From Acidithiobacillus sulfuriphilus (GTDB taxonomy: Bacteria > Pseudomonadota > Gammaproteobacteria > Acidithiobacillales > Acidithiobacillaceae), in assembly GCF_003721225.1 (NCBI RefSeq), contig NZ_RIZI01000176.1, positions 1 through 34,142 of the forward strand: a stretch of DNA of 34,142 nucleotides. Reading direction: 5' to 3'. Numbering within the stretch: the stretch's first letter is position 1; the number at the start of each line of letters is the position of its first letter. This document shows, one piece after another, positions 33,619-34,142 of this stretch. A model generated the notes under the pieces. The model was not told where the DNA came from and made no database searches. It was given only the letters and a program-made list of their open reading frames with translations. Position numbers and translations under genes: made by a program.

Positions 33619-34142
33619 ATGGAAGCACGGGACTTCATCATTGTCAGCGGGCTCTCGGGATCGGGCAAGTCCACCGTTCTCCAGGCCCTGGAAGACCAGG
33701 GCTACTATTGCGTGGACAACCTCCCCGCCACCCTCCTCGCCGACTTTGGCGGCGAGCTGACCCGGCGCGGTGAAAAGCCGATGCTGGCCGCCGTCAGCAT
33801 CGACGTGCGCAATCGCGAATTTCTCGCCGCCCTGCCCGCCGCCCTCGCGACCCTGCGCAGCCGCCACGGCCTGCGCCCGCGCATCCTCTTTCTGGAGGCC
33901 GACGAGGCCACACTGATCCGCCGCTACAGTGAAACCCGTCGCCGCCATCCCCTCACCGATGCGGGCGGGGGCGAGCTGAGTCCCGCCGGGGCCCTGGTGA
34001 CGGTGCTGCGGCGGGAGCGGGAGATGGTCCAGCCCCTCCTGGACGTCGCCGACAAGCGCCTCGACACCTCGCAGATCAACACCCACCAGTTGCGCCTGCG
34101 CGTCCAGGCCTGGAGCCTCGCCTCCCGCCATTACGGCGGTCT
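33619..34142 (+). CDS. rapZ: RNase adapter / nucleotide-binding protein RapZ (truncated by window edge)
   Basis: RapZ binds nucleotides and, in enterobacteria, small RNA GlmZ to control glucosamine-6-phosphate synthase and hence envelope precursors. About 174 N-terminal residues are present; E. coli RapZ has 284. Walker A is GLSGSGKS (11-18), followed by the family block ALEDQGYYCVDNLP (23-36), SIDVRNRE, and LEADEATLIRRYSETRRRHPL. The start directly abuts the hprK stop. The C-terminal RNA-binding part lies outside the window, so regulatory function cannot be judged. Confidence 0.94.
   Translation, partial: MEARDFIIVSGLSGSGKSTVLQALEDQGYYCVDNLPATLLADFGGELTRRGEKPMLAAVSIDVRNREFLAALPAALATLRSRHGLRPRILFLEADEATLIRRYSETRRRHPLTDAGGGELSPAGALVTVLRREREMVQPLLDVADKRLDTSQINTHQLRLRVQAWSLASRHYGG

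Noticed and set aside
1..34142. A defence island, mobile element, CRISPR array or secondary-metabolite cluster.
   Set aside because: No transposase, integrase, repeats with spacers, toxin-antitoxin pair or biosynthetic megagene was found; gene order is conserved housekeeping throughout.

Overview
The window is a dense, GC-rich chromosomal segment made almost entirely of conserved housekeeping genes from a Gram-negative proteobacterium. It encodes LPS transport (lptD, lptCAB), Kdo synthesis (kdsD, kdsC), ubiquinone synthesis (ubiC, ubiA), AmgK/MurU peptidoglycan recycling, and sigma-54 with hpf, ptsN, hprK and rapZ. This mix of gamma-like gene order with a beta-like HPr kinase suggests a lineage near the beta/gamma boundary. 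An Acidithiobacillia-type organism is my best guess, but it is inferred from gene content and I could not test it. No tRNA, rRNA, CRISPR array, insertion sequence, prophage or plasmid gene was seen.

Layout. Positions 1-4770 (minus): lipoprotein, miaB, phoH, ybeY, corC and lnt (lnt runs off the left edge). The genes mostly overlap, giving an RNA-maturation and envelope operon. Positions 4941-5249 (minus): a small secreted PepSY protein. Positions 5446-8351 (plus): a PmtA-like methyltransferase, a patatin-like phospholipase, ubiC and ubiA. Positions 8352-8598: an AT-rich island with two textbook DnaA boxes, followed by priA. Positions 10839-15048 (minus): a three-gene signalling module of a CHASE3/GAF hybrid histidine kinase with two receivers, a single-domain receiver, and a receiver-HD-GYP protein. 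Positions 15142-17676 (plus): argS and a SPOR-domain protein. Positions 17642-18912 (minus): ybjN-like gene and rsmA. Positions 18974-19525 (plus): an HNH nuclease. Positions 19574-24448 (minus): lptD, surA, an S4 RNA-binding gene and pdxA, all with overlapping ends. Positions 24478-34142 (plus): a long collinear run of amgK, murU, two small unknowns, kdsD, kdsC, lptC, lptA, lptB, rpoN, hpf, ptsN, hprK and rapZ (truncated by the right edge).

How the genes work together. Most of the right half builds or monitors the envelope: LptD/SurA at the outer membrane, LptCAB as the export bridge and motor, KdsD/KdsC supplying Kdo, and AmgK/MurU returning MurNAc to UDP-MurNAc. The rpoN-hpf-ptsN-hprK-rapZ tail is a nitrogen-PTS type regulatory block commonly linked to envelope precursor control.

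Most unusual points: the DnaA-box island upstream of priA; the multi-receiver/HD-GYP module, whose first kinase receiver carries glutamate at the phospho-acceptor position and which has no HPt domain; the reduced cysteine set of LptD; and two unrecognised small genes inside the murU-kdsD junction. No intergenic stretch exceeds 300 bases.
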